Source of the DNA: Haladaptatus paucihalophilus DX253
GTDB lineage: Archaea > Halobacteriota > Halobacteria > Halobacteriales > Haladaptataceae
Reading direction: 5' to 3'
Length of the DNA stretch: 64,000 bases
Assembly: GCF_000376445.1 (NCBI RefSeq)
Contig: NZ_AQXI01000001.1
Span: forward strand, 1,148,962-1,212,961
Made by a program: the position numbers and the translations under genes. This document shows, in pieces, positions 34,384 to 41,993 of the stretch (the stretch's first letter is position 1; each line of letters opens with the position of its first letter). The notes below the pieces were generated by a model. The model saw only the letters and a list, made by a program, of their open reading frames with translations. It was not told the origin of the DNA and made no database searches.

Positions 34384-34594
34384 AGTGCATTACGTGGCCG
34401 AAACCCCATGATAATTCCGGACCACGAAACCTGTTTAAAAACGGAAGTTCCATTTGTTCCTCCCATTATTTTTCCATCTACCGACGCTTTCAGCCCTCCC
34501 ATCTTCTCAATCGCTCGTTTTTGACTAATTCAGACTCTCACGAAGGTTAGTATATTATATCAACTTACGTCTTCACTTCCGATCTGTCTGGCGA

Positions 34595-34837
34595 TTGTTC
34601 ACAGCGATTCATAGCGAAGTGTCTGTGTATGCTCCTGAAATGGCCCTGTTCGATACGCTTATAACGAGCTTGCTATCGTGTTGGACGAGACACGAGACGA
34701 CTGACGTTGAGCGACTTGCAACGCGAATACTCGAAAATGATGGGAACACACAGCTGCTGATTGGCGTCATTAGGCGGATAACAGTGGAACTCACATTCAA
34801 TCGGATAACTGAATTCGATCACGCAAACGCCAATTGA
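34595..34837 (+). CDS. Possible small hypothetical protein
   Basis: An 80-residue frame from 34595. The second half, DVERLATRILENDGNTQLLI, looks protein-like with an amphipathic helix; the first half is poor. No domain is recognised and no ribosome-binding site or clear promoter was seen. It could equally be a relic of a longer gene. Confidence 0.3.
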   Translation: MFTAIHSEVSVYAPEMALFDTLITSLLSCWTRHETTDVERLATRILENDGNTQLLIGVIRRITVELTFNRITEFDHANAN

Positions 34838-34933
34838 GACTGCTTGATTCGATGGCGACGGGTGCTGGCATATCTACTGGCGGCGGATGGATGGTTAAGT
34901 GCTTGAATCAGGCGCGTTGGAGCTAGCAACAGG

Positions 34934-35398
34934 TCATTTTGAGGAGGACGACCAGTAGTGATCAACGACCCAAGGGAAGAAGCTGATCGCAATTGTACTG
35001 ATGGTAATCCCGACGAGTGCTGAGAGATACATCGAATGGGAAAACGACCCAATGTAGCCACCACAATACCCCGCCACTAACAGCAGCACATTATAGTAGA
35101 GTATTCTCACGCCAAACAACGAGGGTGTCAGCGAAAGCCAGCCAGGCTCTGTTCGCGTTGGTGGTGTCACCCATTCACCATAGAAGAGAGCAATACCGAC
35201 AACGGCGGTTCCCCACCCAAAAACAAGCGCATTTTTAACACCAATCGCAGAAATCGGCTCTAAATTGAGAATGAGAACGAGGACTGGCAGTGCAGGGATT
35301 GAGATATCGAATACCGCGTACACCAGGTCACCAACGGGATCGGTAGCTGAGATGGTTGGAAATCTCTGCTCTGATTTTCGGGGCGTTGAGGATGACAT
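34934..35398 (-). CDS. Membrane protein, paralogue 1 of a tandem pair
   Basis: A 154-residue protein with about four helices. After a polar N-terminus it reads DLVYAVFDISIPALPVLVLIL, then GWGTAVVGIALFYG, GWLSLTPSLFGVRILYYN and a C-terminal helix ending in PWVVDHYW. It aligns across most of its length with the next gene (35624-36136): the D-I-S-(I/V)-P block and GW(L/V)SLTPxLxGxRxLYxN are shared. Family not recognised; the pair appears to be a tandem duplication that has diverged. Confidence 0.65.
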   Translation of the reverse strand: MSSSTPRKSEQRFPTISATDPVGDLVYAVFDISIPALPVLVLILNLEPISAIGVKNALVFGWGTAVVGIALFYGEWVTPPTRTEPGWLSLTPSLFGVRILYYNVLLLVAGYCGGYIGSFSHSMYLSALVGITISTIAISFFPWVVDHYWSSSSK

Positions 35399-35623
35399 TG
35401 GTACTCACACTCTCAGTCTCGAACTTCGGGGGCGTACGTCAAAAAATTATTGTTATTTTCTATTACTATGTCTATGAATTCTTCTGGAGGCGTTTCACCG
35501 AGCTATTAGACTCGTGCAGACATCGAAGTCGTCGTGTTCATTTCCTATACAATGATTGATCGGTGAATTTCATACTGGACTTTGGCCAATTCTTGATGGG
35601 CCGGTAGAGTCATTGGTATTAGA

Positions 35624-36136
35624 TCACGTGTGCCGCCGGGTCGCAATTGCTCCAGCGAGCGATGGGAAACTTCCAACGGCAAGTCCGCCAATCACGACTG
35701 CCCACCCCATTGGGAGTAAGGGAAGTTGGATTGTTTTGCCGAGCAAATCACCGCCATAGGCGATGACGGCTAACGCGAGGTTGAAATAGAGGAACCGGAG
35801 GCCGATCAGCAGTGGAGTTAGCGAAACCCAGCCGGGGATGTCAGTAAAGAGCGGCTGTATCCAGCCACCACGGATCAAGGCTGTTCCGAGGACCATTGTT
35901 AGCCATCCAATCATGGCCGCGCTTTTGATTCCGCCAAATTCGACTGCGGTAGTGACCATAATGACGTAGAGCAATGGAATACAGGGGACGGAGATATCGG
36001 CAAATGCATAGACGGTGTCGTCGATGAGGAGGCCAAGGCCATCTTTTTCGACGGTTGTGAGGGTGCCATGGCCACTGAATGAGCGTCGGGTGTTGGTCTC
36101 TGCTGGTCGGGGGGTGCGTCCTGGTGGACCAGACAT
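35624..36136 (-). CDS. Membrane protein, paralogue 2 of a tandem pair
   Basis: A 170-residue protein with four or five helices, paralogous to 34934-35398. Shared blocks: DTVYAFADISVPCIPLLYVI, GGIKSAAMIGWLTMVLGTAL (in part) and GWVSLTPLLIGLRFLYFN. The N-terminal ~35 residues, rich in Arg, Ser and Thr, are variable between the two. It is the upstream gene of the pair on the minus strand, with a 225-bp AT-rich gap between them that holds no gene I can see. Confidence 0.65.
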   Translation of the reverse strand: MSGPPGRTPRPAETNTRRSFSGHGTLTTVEKDGLGLLIDDTVYAFADISVPCIPLLYVIMVTTAVEFGGIKSAAMIGWLTMVLGTALIRGGWIQPLFTDIPGWVSLTPLLIGLRFLYFNLALAVIAYGGDLLGKTIQLPLLPMGWAVVIGGLAVGSFPSLAGAIATRRHT

Positions 36137-36482
36137 GGTATTTCAAAACTTCTCTGTACGGTAATAAAAACATTCAGGATTGCTGCATTTCTATCACGTG
36201 TCTGAATACAAATCAGACACGGGATTGCCGATTTGGTTCGGCTATCCCGAACAATTCTGGGGAAAGACGTCTGTTTTCTGGGATTTCGGAACGTTTTAAG
36301 ATGCGTGATTGATTTGATAACCGAAGTAGAACGTAAGACGGAAGCGAGGTCGATTCCTCGAATTTGGCCGATTTGGGCGGTTGACTTCCTGTGGGCAGTA
36401 TAAGCGGCAGTAGCTCTCGCCCAATTGTCTCGACTTTAATATTGAACGAAAGAACTTTTCGATCCCAAACCAATTTCAATCT

Positions 36483-36743
36483 ATGGCCTCATCTCGAGTC
36501 TGTTGGTTTGCTATCGCCATTACGGGAAGTACCTGGGTCATTCAGTCCGTACTTGAGCTTCAGACAGAGCCCCTCTCACTCTGGGTAGTAATTGGTCTCA
36601 TTGGGGCACTGATAATGGCAATCACTGGTGTTTATGGTGTATTCCGAGCTGCGAAAATAAATGGACCAGCCAAACAGAGTTGGATAACGTATGCTTGTGT
36701 ATTAGCAGCGATTTTATCCCTCATCTCATTAGGCCTGGGATGA
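36483..36743 (+). CDS. Small three-helix membrane protein
   Basis: An 86-residue protein with three hydrophobic segments: CWFAIAITGSTWVIQSVL, LWVVIGLIGALIMAITGVYG and ITYACVLAAILSLISLGLG. Low-GC codon use as in the rest of the island. An ATAAGCGGCAGTAGC element lies 80 bp upstream, and an AT-rich TTTAATATTG lies about 45 bp before the start. Family not recognised. Confidence 0.55.
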   Translation: MASSRVCWFAIAITGSTWVIQSVLELQTEPLSLWVVIGLIGALIMAITGVYGVFRAAKINGPAKQSWITYACVLAAILSLISLGLG

Positions 36744-37051
36744 ATTGAGTGAGAACTCTCTTAGGTCATTATTCTATAATCAACATCTTACTCAAAACAG
36801 GTGTCCACACCCGCTTAGTGCAATATGTGGCAGTGAAATCGATTGGAGCGCCATCCTCGCCGAAGCAAGCGTTCTTTCTCCGACCGATTCGCGCTTCCTC
36901 GTCAGCGTCCGTTTCCCCACCGGTTCGACCATCGGTCACGACAAACAGTACGACCCGTCCAGAGAAATCCGTCCCGTCACCGCGATTGTTCTCTCAATTC
37001 CCTCCCTGCCACATTCCGTAGCTTTTCGACCGACCGCGCCCAAGTCCGGGT
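36744..37051. other. Right edge of the low-GC island, no gene seen
   Basis: 308 bp. Base composition changes from AT-rich to GC-rich around 36840. Several overlapping short frames are open, but none has family resemblance. No tRNA or direct repeat marking an attachment site was found. Confidence 0.5.
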
Positions 37052-38170
37052 ATGAACATCGAACCCTTCGGCTTGGAGCGCTGGTTCGCCGAGTACGAAC
37101 ACGAGGCCGACATCATGCTGGCCGAGAGCGGCATCCGAAGCCTCGACGCCGACCGCTTCGATTTGAACCCCGGCGAGTTGGGCTACGTCATCCCGACGAA
37201 CGGGGACCCCGAATTCCGCGCCGAGGTCGGCGAGCGCTACGGTCGGAGCGAAGACGAAGTGCTGTTCACCTGCGGGACGCAGGAAGCGAACTTTCTGGCG
37301 TTCCTGAGCCTGCTGGACGACGACGGACACGCAGTCGGCGGCGACGCCGCCTCTTCGCCCCGTGCGCGAAGTGCGCACGCGGTAGTAGTCACGCCGACCT
37401 ACCAAGCACTCCACGCCGTCCCCGAGTCGATGGGCGAGGTGAGCAGGGTGTGGCTCGAACCGCCGGAGTGGGAACTCGACGTGGACGCCGTCGCCGACGC
37501 GATTCGGGAGGATACGAACGTCGTCGTCCTCAACAACCCGAACAATCCGACCGGCCGGTACCATCCGCAGGAGAAGGTCGAGGCCGTCTACGACCTCGCG
37601 GAAGACGCCGGGGCGTACCTGCTCTGTGACGAGGTGTACCGACTGCTCGCGTCCGACCCCGTGGACCCCGTGGCCAGCATGGGCGAGTACGGCATCAGCA
37701 CGACGAGTCTCACGAAGGCCTACGGACTCGCTGGCCTGCGGTTCGGCTGGCTCGTCGGGGCGGAAGAGGTCGTCGAAGGTGCGTGGGAGTGGAAGGATTA
37801 CACCACCATCTCGCCGGGCATCATCGACCAGCACGTCGCTCGGCAGGCGCTCGGCGAGCACGAAGACGACATTCTCGCGGAAAACCGCGAGTTGGCGGCG
37901 AGCAACCGCGACCGCGTGCGCGAGTTCGTGGACGAACACGGACTGGAGTGGTACGACCCGGTCGGCGTCAACGGGTTCGTTCGGATTCCGGACGGGTTCG
38001 AAGACGCCGAGGCGTTCTGTCGCGGCGTCGTGGAAGAGGAGAGCGTCGTCCTCGCGCCGGGGACCCTGTTCGGCTACGACCGGTACTTCCGCATCGGGTT
38101 CGGACTGCCCGCCGAGGAGTTAGAAGACGGATTAGGACGCGTCGAATCGTTCCTCGAACGGCACGCGTAA
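37052..38170 (+). CDS. Class I/II aminotransferase (aspartate aminotransferase-like)
   Basis: A 372-residue PLP-dependent enzyme. Key blocks: YVIPTNGDPEFRAEVGERYG, TCGTQEANFLAFLSLL, NNPNNPTGRY (the Asn near the cofactor), LLCDEVYRLL (Asp and Tyr) and TSLTKAYGLAGLRFGW with the Schiff-base lysine, about residue 225. Arg of RIGFGLP binds the substrate carboxylate. It transfers an amino group between an amino acid and a keto acid. Residues ~95-111 are an extra GGDAASSPRARSAHA-type segment that comes from a 48-bp palindromic insertion. Confidence 0.88.
   Translation: MNIEPFGLERWFAEYEHEADIMLAESGIRSLDADRFDLNPGELGYVIPTNGDPEFRAEVGERYGRSEDEVLFTCGTQEANFLAFLSLLDDDGHAVGGDAASSPRARSAHAVVVTPTYQALHAVPESMGEVSRVWLEPPEWELDVDAVADAIREDTNVVVLNNPNNPTGRYHPQEKVEAVYDLAEDAGAYLLCDEVYRLLASDPVDPVASMGEYGISTTSLTKAYGLAGLRFGWLVGAEEVVEGAWEWKDYTTISPGIIDQHVARQALGEHEDDILAENRELAASNRDRVREFVDEHGLEWYDPVGVNGFVRIPDGFEDAEAFCRGVVEEESVVLAPGTLFGYDRYFRIGFGLPAEELEDGLGRVESFLERHA
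37336..37383 (+). repeat. 48-bp in-frame palindromic insertion inside the aminotransferase gene
   Basis: The segment contains two perfect inverted repeats: GGCGGC-GAC-GCCGCC at 37337-37351 and CGTGCGC-GAAGT-GCGCACG at 37361-37379. It is bordered by near-identical octamers, CACGCAGT (37328-37335) and CACGCGGT (37376-37383), like a target-site duplication. Removing 48 bp would restore DDDGHAVVVTPTYQ, the expected family sequence. Confidence 0.6.
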
Positions 38171-38215
38171 CCGGATTTTGGCGACGAGAGGGAGTTCGTT
38201 CCGTTTAATTCGAAA

Positions 38216-38845
38216 TCACATCTCTTCGCTCGCGTCGAGGTACGATTCGAGGAGCGGCGGGAAGTCGCGGCCGCGGAGGTAGCGCAGGCCGAAATCCTCG
38301 GCCCAGTTGATGATGCCGGTGTCCTCGGTGACGACGCCCGCGTCGAGTTCGCGGGCGAGGATGAGCAGGTCGAAGTCCTCGCGGGAGTCCAGGACGCCGC
38401 GGCGGAGCGTGGAACGGTACTGGCTTCTGAGGTCGGAGATGACCGTCCCCACGTCGGCCTGTCCGTTGTCGGACGCTTCCCTGACGGCGTTTTCGGACAC
38501 GCGGAGGCCCTTGTCCACGCGGCCGCTCATCTCGTCGATGAACCGGTAGACGAGATCGGCGGGAATCATCACCTCGAAGCGGGCGGGGTTCTTCTTGATG
38601 ACCCACGTTTCGAGTTTCGAGAGGACGGGCTCCGAGACGCCGCGCTCTTCGAGGATGGCGGTGAGTTCGTCGTGAACGGAGGGCGGAATGTAACAGGAGA
38701 TGTTGAGCGCGAGTTTCGCGGTGGCGATGGAGTCGAGAAGTCGTTCGATGGCGTCCTCCAATCCCTCGTCTCCGACGCGGATTTCCTCGGAGAGGAAGAC
38801 GGATGTATCGAGGACGAACCGCTGTTTCAGCGGATGTTCCGGCAT
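38216..38845 (-). CDS. RNA ligase partner protein (PIN-like)
   Basis: A 209-residue protein from base 38845 ([19 protein letters not shown]). It has PIN-type acidic positions: FVLDTSVF (Asp about 13), [29 protein letters not shown] (in part, a cluster of Asp/Glu near 160-185). The layout matches the archaeal RNA ligase partner family, generally found next to an ATP-dependent RNA ligase, and related to Mut7-C/PIN nucleases. No RNA ligase gene is adjacent here. Probable role in RNA cutting or repair; inferred from family only. Confidence 0.8.
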   Translation of the reverse strand: MPEHPLKQRFVLDTSVFLSEEIRVGDEGLEDAIERLLDSIATAKLALNISCYIPPSVHDELTAILEERGVSEPVLSKLETWVIKKNPARFEVMIPADLVYRFIDEMSGRVDKGLRVSENAVREASDNGQADVGTVISDLRSQYRSTLRRGVLDSREDFDLLILARELDAGVVTEDTGIINWAEDFGLRYLRGRDFPPLLESYLDASEEM

Positions 38846-38979
38846 ATGTGGCGATTCGAGCCGAGAAGCAAAAGCCCTTCCATGACATTTGTTCACATTC
38901 AACATGTGCGAACTCCTGAAAAAGGTTCATAACCATCGATGACCAAGGTTCAGTTGTAGCAGGAACTCCGAGAACAAAC

Positions 38980-39165
38980 CGGATGGTTTCCGTCGATTAG
39001 GCAGAAACGCGGAGCAAACACCAAGTCGTCGGTCAAACGACAACGAGGTCAACGCTCCGACGGAAAACCGAAGCGACGCGATAATCGTCCGCAAGGACGG
39101 TCGTGAAGACCAAGTAACGGACGGCGTGAAAACGGCGTTCGTGAAACTGGCGCAAGCCAGCCACG
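38980..39165 (+). ncRNA. Candidate structured RNA upstream of aIF5A
   Basis: The 456-bp gap 38846-39301 has no credible gene but several compact hairpins: CGGA/TCCG at 38980-38992; CGGAGC (39010-39015) with GCTCCG (39054-39059) enclosing GTCGT/ACGAC (39025-39041); CGTCC-GCAA-GGACG at 39086-39099; and CTGGC-GCAA-GCCAG with an outer CGTG/CACG at 39140-39165. Two share the GNRA-type GCAA tetraloop. It ends more than 100 bp before the aIF5A TATA box, so it is not that gene's leader. No known RNA family recognised; strand is assumed. Confidence 0.4.
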
Positions 39166-39271
39166 GTCGTAGGCGTCGTGGAAAACGTTTCCCATCCGGG
39201 TTCTATTCGGGGTTCCTGTGTATTCTTCACTCTCGACACCGATGGAGCGACAGCGGAGCGTTTCCAAACGG

Positions 39272-39277
39272 TTTATA
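39272..39277 (+). promoter_or_regulatory. TATA box of the aIF5A gene
   Basis: TTTATA about 28 bp before the ATG, which gives transcription starting at or next to the start codon, the leaderless arrangement usual in haloarchaea. Confidence 0.6.
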
Positions 39278-39301
39278 CCGACGGGAGGGCAATTCCGCGA
39301 T

Positions 39302-39682
39302 ATGGCGAAAGAGCAAAAGGAAGTCCGCGAGCTTAAAGAAGGCAACTACCTGATGATGGACGATGCCGCGTGCGTCATCAACTCCTACAGCACGGCAAAG
39401 CCCGGCAAACACGGTAGCGCGAAGGCCCGAATCGAGGGCAAAGGCGTTTTCGACGGCAAGAAGCGAAGCCTGAGCCAGCCCGTTGACGCGAAGATCTGGG
39501 TCCCGATCATCAACCGTAAACAGGGACAGGTCGTCAGCGTCGAAAGCGAAACCGTCGCACAGGTCATGGACCTCGACACCTACGAGACCATCACCATCAA
39601 GACGCCCGAGGGAATGGACATCTCGCCCGACGACACCATCGAGTACCTCGAGATGGAAGAACAACGTAAAATCGTACGTTAA
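39302..39682 (+). CDS. eif5A: Translation factor aIF5A
   Basis: A 126-residue protein from ATG 39302 ([19 protein letters not shown]). The N-terminal SH3-like domain carries the loop [12 protein letters not shown]; Lys36 in GKHG is the residue converted to deoxyhypusine or hypusine. The C-terminal OB domain ends [13 protein letters not shown]. The factor frees stalled ribosomes, for example at proline runs. It is directly followed, with no gap, by the agmatinase-like gene, and the modifying enzyme deoxyhypusine synthase lies 2.3 kb downstream. Confidence 0.96.
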   Translation: MAKEQKEVRELKEGNYLMMDDAACVINSYSTAKPGKHGSAKARIEGKGVFDGKKRSLSQPVDAKIWVPIINRKQGQVVSVESETVAQVMDLDTYETITIKTPEGMDISPDDTIEYLEMEEQRKIVR

Positions 39683-40492
39683 ATGTTCCCCGGCGCGTCT
39701 ACCGACCGCGGACATGCGGACTTCGTGGTGGTGGGTGCGCCGCTCGACGTGTCCACCACGTTTCAACCCGGTACACGGTTCGGTCCCGACGAAATCCGGA
39801 AGTTTGCTCGGACGTTCGACGACTACGACCACCGAACCGGGCAGTATTTTTCCGATTGTTCAGTGCACGACCACGGTGACGTGTACGCGTGGGACGACGC
39901 CGAGGAGTACGTGGAGTACCTCGAAGGCGTCGTCACCGACGTGGTTTGGGACGACGCCGTTCCGCTCCTCCTCGGGGGCGAACACACCGTCACGGGGGCG
40001 GCCGTTCGCGCGACCGACCCCGACGTGTTCGTCTGCCTCGACGCCCACCTCGACTTGCGCGAGGAGTACGACGGCAACCCGTTGAGCCACGCGACCGTCA
40101 CCCGCCACGTCCTCGACGTCGCCGACGAAGCGATTATCTTGGGCGCTCGAACCGGCAGCGAAGAAGAGTGGGAGCGCGCCGCGAAATCGGACGTGACCGT
40201 CGTGCCGCCGGAAGACGTGGCCGACTGGCAGCCCGATTTCGACGGCACCGCGTACCTCAGCGTGGACATCGACGGCGCCGACCCCGCGTTCGCGCCCGGC
40301 ACCGGCACGATGGAACCGTTCGGCCTGTCGCCGCGAGAGATGCGCGACGTCGTGCGCGACGTCGCCGAAACGACGGACGTCGTCGGCTTCGATGTCGTCG
40401 AAGTGAACGACCGCGACGACGGCCAAGCGGCCTCCCTCGCCGGAAAGCTGTTGCGCGAGTTCGTGTTTTCACACGCCGGAACGACGGACTGA
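39683..40492 (+). CDS. speB: Agmatinase-like ureohydrolase
   Basis: A 269-residue arginase-family protein. Its ATG follows the aIF5A stop immediately, so the genes are co-transcribed. Metal-binding motifs are complete: GGEHTVTGA, CLDAHLDLREEYDGN and YLSVDIDGADPAFAPGTG, supplying the His and Asp ligands for two Mn ions. By family it releases urea from agmatine. In haloarchaea an agmatinase-like partner has been proposed to finish aIF5A modification after agmatine, rather than spermidine, is used; this pairing fits that route. Confidence 0.92.
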   Translation: MFPGASTDRGHADFVVVGAPLDVSTTFQPGTRFGPDEIRKFARTFDDYDHRTGQYFSDCSVHDHGDVYAWDDAEEYVEYLEGVVTDVVWDDAVPLLLGGEHTVTGAAVRATDPDVFVCLDAHLDLREEYDGNPLSHATVTRHVLDVADEAIILGARTGSEEEWERAAKSDVTVVPPEDVADWQPDFDGTAYLSVDIDGADPAFAPGTGTMEPFGLSPREMRDVVRDVAETTDVVGFDVVEVNDRDDGQAASLAGKLLREFVFSHAGTTD

Positions 40493-40616
40493 GCATCGTA
40501 CCCGAAACGGGAGTTTGCAGTCATTTTTGAAAGACAGCAAGACAGCGAACGAGAGCGGATTGCAGAGATGCCGCTCCGTAGTCGAAACGGTCGTCCCGAA
40601 AAGCGGAGAGGCGCGG

Positions 40617-40709
40617 TTAGAGCGCGCGCCGTACTTTGCGCATGATACGTCGCCTGAACCGTCGTGGAAGACGTCGCCACGTGGACATGGCCTTACGGAG
40701 CTTGCTCAT
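40617..40709 (-). CDS. Possible 30-residue Arg-rich peptide
   Basis: In the 345-bp gap 40493-40837, a minus-strand frame reads MSKLRKAMSTWRRLPRR and ends in further Arg/Lys (IMRKVRRAL). A TATA-like ATATTTAGG lies about 40 bp before its ATG on that strand. The composition is highly basic, unusual in this acidic proteome, and could be an RNA-binding peptide, or chance. The remaining gap holds the divergent promoter for the Nif3-like gene (CCTTAACC near 40770). Confidence 0.3.
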   Translation of the reverse strand: MSKLRKAMSTWRRLPRRFRRRIMRKVRRAL

Positions 40710-40837
40710 AACGAACACCTCGTCTGTCGCTTTTCCCCTGATGGGGACCTAAATATCGTCCCGGAAACCCCTTAACCGTGATGGCAGGCCGCGTGAAAGC
40801 CGGGGCATACAAGCCGCCGGAACCACGAGTGTCACGC

Positions 40838-41608
40838 ATGAACCTCGCCGAACTCACCCAGCGGTACGACGACCAACTTCGAACAGGGGACTTCGCCGAC
40901 ATCGACGCCAGCGCGAACGGGCTACAGGTCGGCCCGGACGACCCCGAGTCCGTCACCGTGGAACGCGTCGCGTTCGCCGTGGACGCCGCGGAACAGACCA
41001 TCGAGGAAGCGGTGGAGTGGGGTGCGGACGCGCTGGTCGTCCACCACGGACTCTCGTGGGGCGGTATCGAGCGCGTGACGGGGCGCGACTACCGACGAAT
41101 CGCGCCGCTCATCGAGAACGACGTGGCGCTGTACGTGTCCCACCTCCCGCTCGACTCCCATCCCGAACTCGGCAACGCGGCAGGCATCGCCGACCTGCTC
41201 GGACTCGAATCGCGCGAGCCGTTCGGTCGGATGGGACCGGAACACATCGGCCAACAGGGTCACGGCGAATTCACGAGGGAGGAACTGGGCGAGCTGTTGG
41301 CCGACGAACTCGACACCGGCGGGCAAGGCGTACGAGGGTTCGATTTCGGTCCCGACGAGATCGAACACGTCGCCATCGTCACCGGCAGCGGTGCGGACTG
41401 GTTGGACGAGGCCGTCGACGTCGGAGCGGACGCGCTCGTTACCGGCGAAGGGAAACAGAAGGTCTACCACGAGGCGCGAGAGGCCGAACTGAACGTCTTC
41501 CTCGCGGGACATTACGCGACGGAGACGTTCGGCGTGCGCTCGCTCGAATCGCTCGCCGAGGACTGGGGCATGGTGACAACCTTCATCGACGCGCCAACTG
41601 GTCTGTAA
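40838..41608 (+). CDS. Nif3-like dinuclear metal-centre protein
   Basis: A 256-residue protein from ATG 40838 (MNLAELTQRYDDQL). Nif3/YbgI features: DASANGLQVG, ALVVHHGLSWGG (two metal His, about 70), LYVSHLPLDSHPELGNA, and the C-terminal VFLAGHYATETFGV with the final His and Glu ligands. The family forms toroidal hexamers with two metal ions per subunit; the biochemical role is unsettled. It lies between agmatinase and deoxyhypusine synthase on the same strand, a position that suggests a supporting role in that locus (inference). Confidence 0.9.
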   Translation: MNLAELTQRYDDQLRTGDFADIDASANGLQVGPDDPESVTVERVAFAVDAAEQTIEEAVEWGADALVVHHGLSWGGIERVTGRDYRRIAPLIENDVALYVSHLPLDSHPELGNAAGIADLLGLESREPFGRMGPEHIGQQGHGEFTREELGELLADELDTGGQGVRGFDFGPDEIEHVAIVTGSGADWLDEAVDVGADALVTGEGKQKVYHEAREAELNVFLAGHYATETFGVRSLESLAEDWGMVTTFIDAPTGL

Positions 41609-41680
41609 CTACACAGTCGCCGACCTACAACTACTCACGCGACCACGTACAACTACTCCTCCACTGACATACAACTACTC
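41604..41680 (+). repeat. Four-copy TACAACTACTC repeat, 22-bp period
   Basis: TACAACTACTC occurs exactly at 41626-41636, 41648-41658 and 41670-41680. A related TGTAACTACAC at 41604-41614 overlaps the stop of the Nif3-like gene. All four are spaced by exactly 22 bp (about two helical turns); the intervening bases differ. It could be an array of protein-binding sites. Confidence 0.7.
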
Positions 41681-41734
41681 GTGTTCGGTAGCTGATTTTT
41701 CGTCGTTCGTCATACGATTTCGTCGAAACAGGAG

Positions 41735-41740
41735 GTATTA
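41735..41740 (+). promoter_or_regulatory. TATA-like element before the candidate RNA
   Basis: ATTAAAAG around 41733-41741, about 26 bp before the first base of the structured segment at ~41762. It follows the 22-bp repeat array. Confidence 0.4.
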
Positions 41741-41765
41741 AAAGGGGTGGCGACGAGGAAACGGA

Positions 41766-41934
41766 CGTGTCCTGCGGGTTTCTACGGCCCGAGAGGACCG
41801 CCGGAACCATCGAGGTCACGTTCCGGTCTCGCCGGACACGGGCCGCCGCCGACCGGCCCCGATAGCCGAACTTCGGTTACGGCTAATCGAAGCGCCGCTG
41901 GCCGCTGACCTCGCGCCACGCGCGCCCTCGTGGC
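41766..41934 (+). ncRNA. Candidate multi-branched structured RNA upstream of dhs
   Basis: The 385-bp gap 41609-41993 has no credible gene. It can fold as a three-way junction: CGTGTCC (41766-41772) with GGACACG (41834-41840) closes two hairpins, CGGG/CCCG (41775-41791) and CCGGAAC/GTTCCGG (41801-41826). It continues with TAGCCG-AAC-TTCG-GTT-A-CGGCTA (41863-41885), a 9-bp stem capped by a UUCG tetraloop, and GCCACG/CGTGGC (41915-41934). An ACA lies shortly after the last stem, so an H/ACA guide is one option. The family is not identified. Confidence 0.5.
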
Positions 41935-41993
41935 AGTCGGCAACACAGTTTCTAACCGGGACATTGAATCGCCTGTAGCCGACACTGTGGAGT

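Noticed and set aside
36840-37040. A small protein gene just before the aminotransferase
   Set aside because: The open frames are rich in Arg and Pro, overlap each other, and none has a promoter or homology.
32260-37051. Prophage or integrative element with attachment sites
   Set aside because: The low GC and gene content fit, but no integrase, tRNA, capsid or flanking direct repeat was found.
38980-39165. SRP RNA or RNase P RNA as identity of the hairpin-rich gap
   Set aside because: The conserved RNase P core (GAGGAAAGUC, ACAGAA with partners) and the SRP helix 8 loops are not present, and the segment is too short for SRP RNA.
41604-41680. CRISPR array
   Set aside because: Repeats are only 11 bp, spaced by 11 bp of unlike sequence, with no leader or cas genes.
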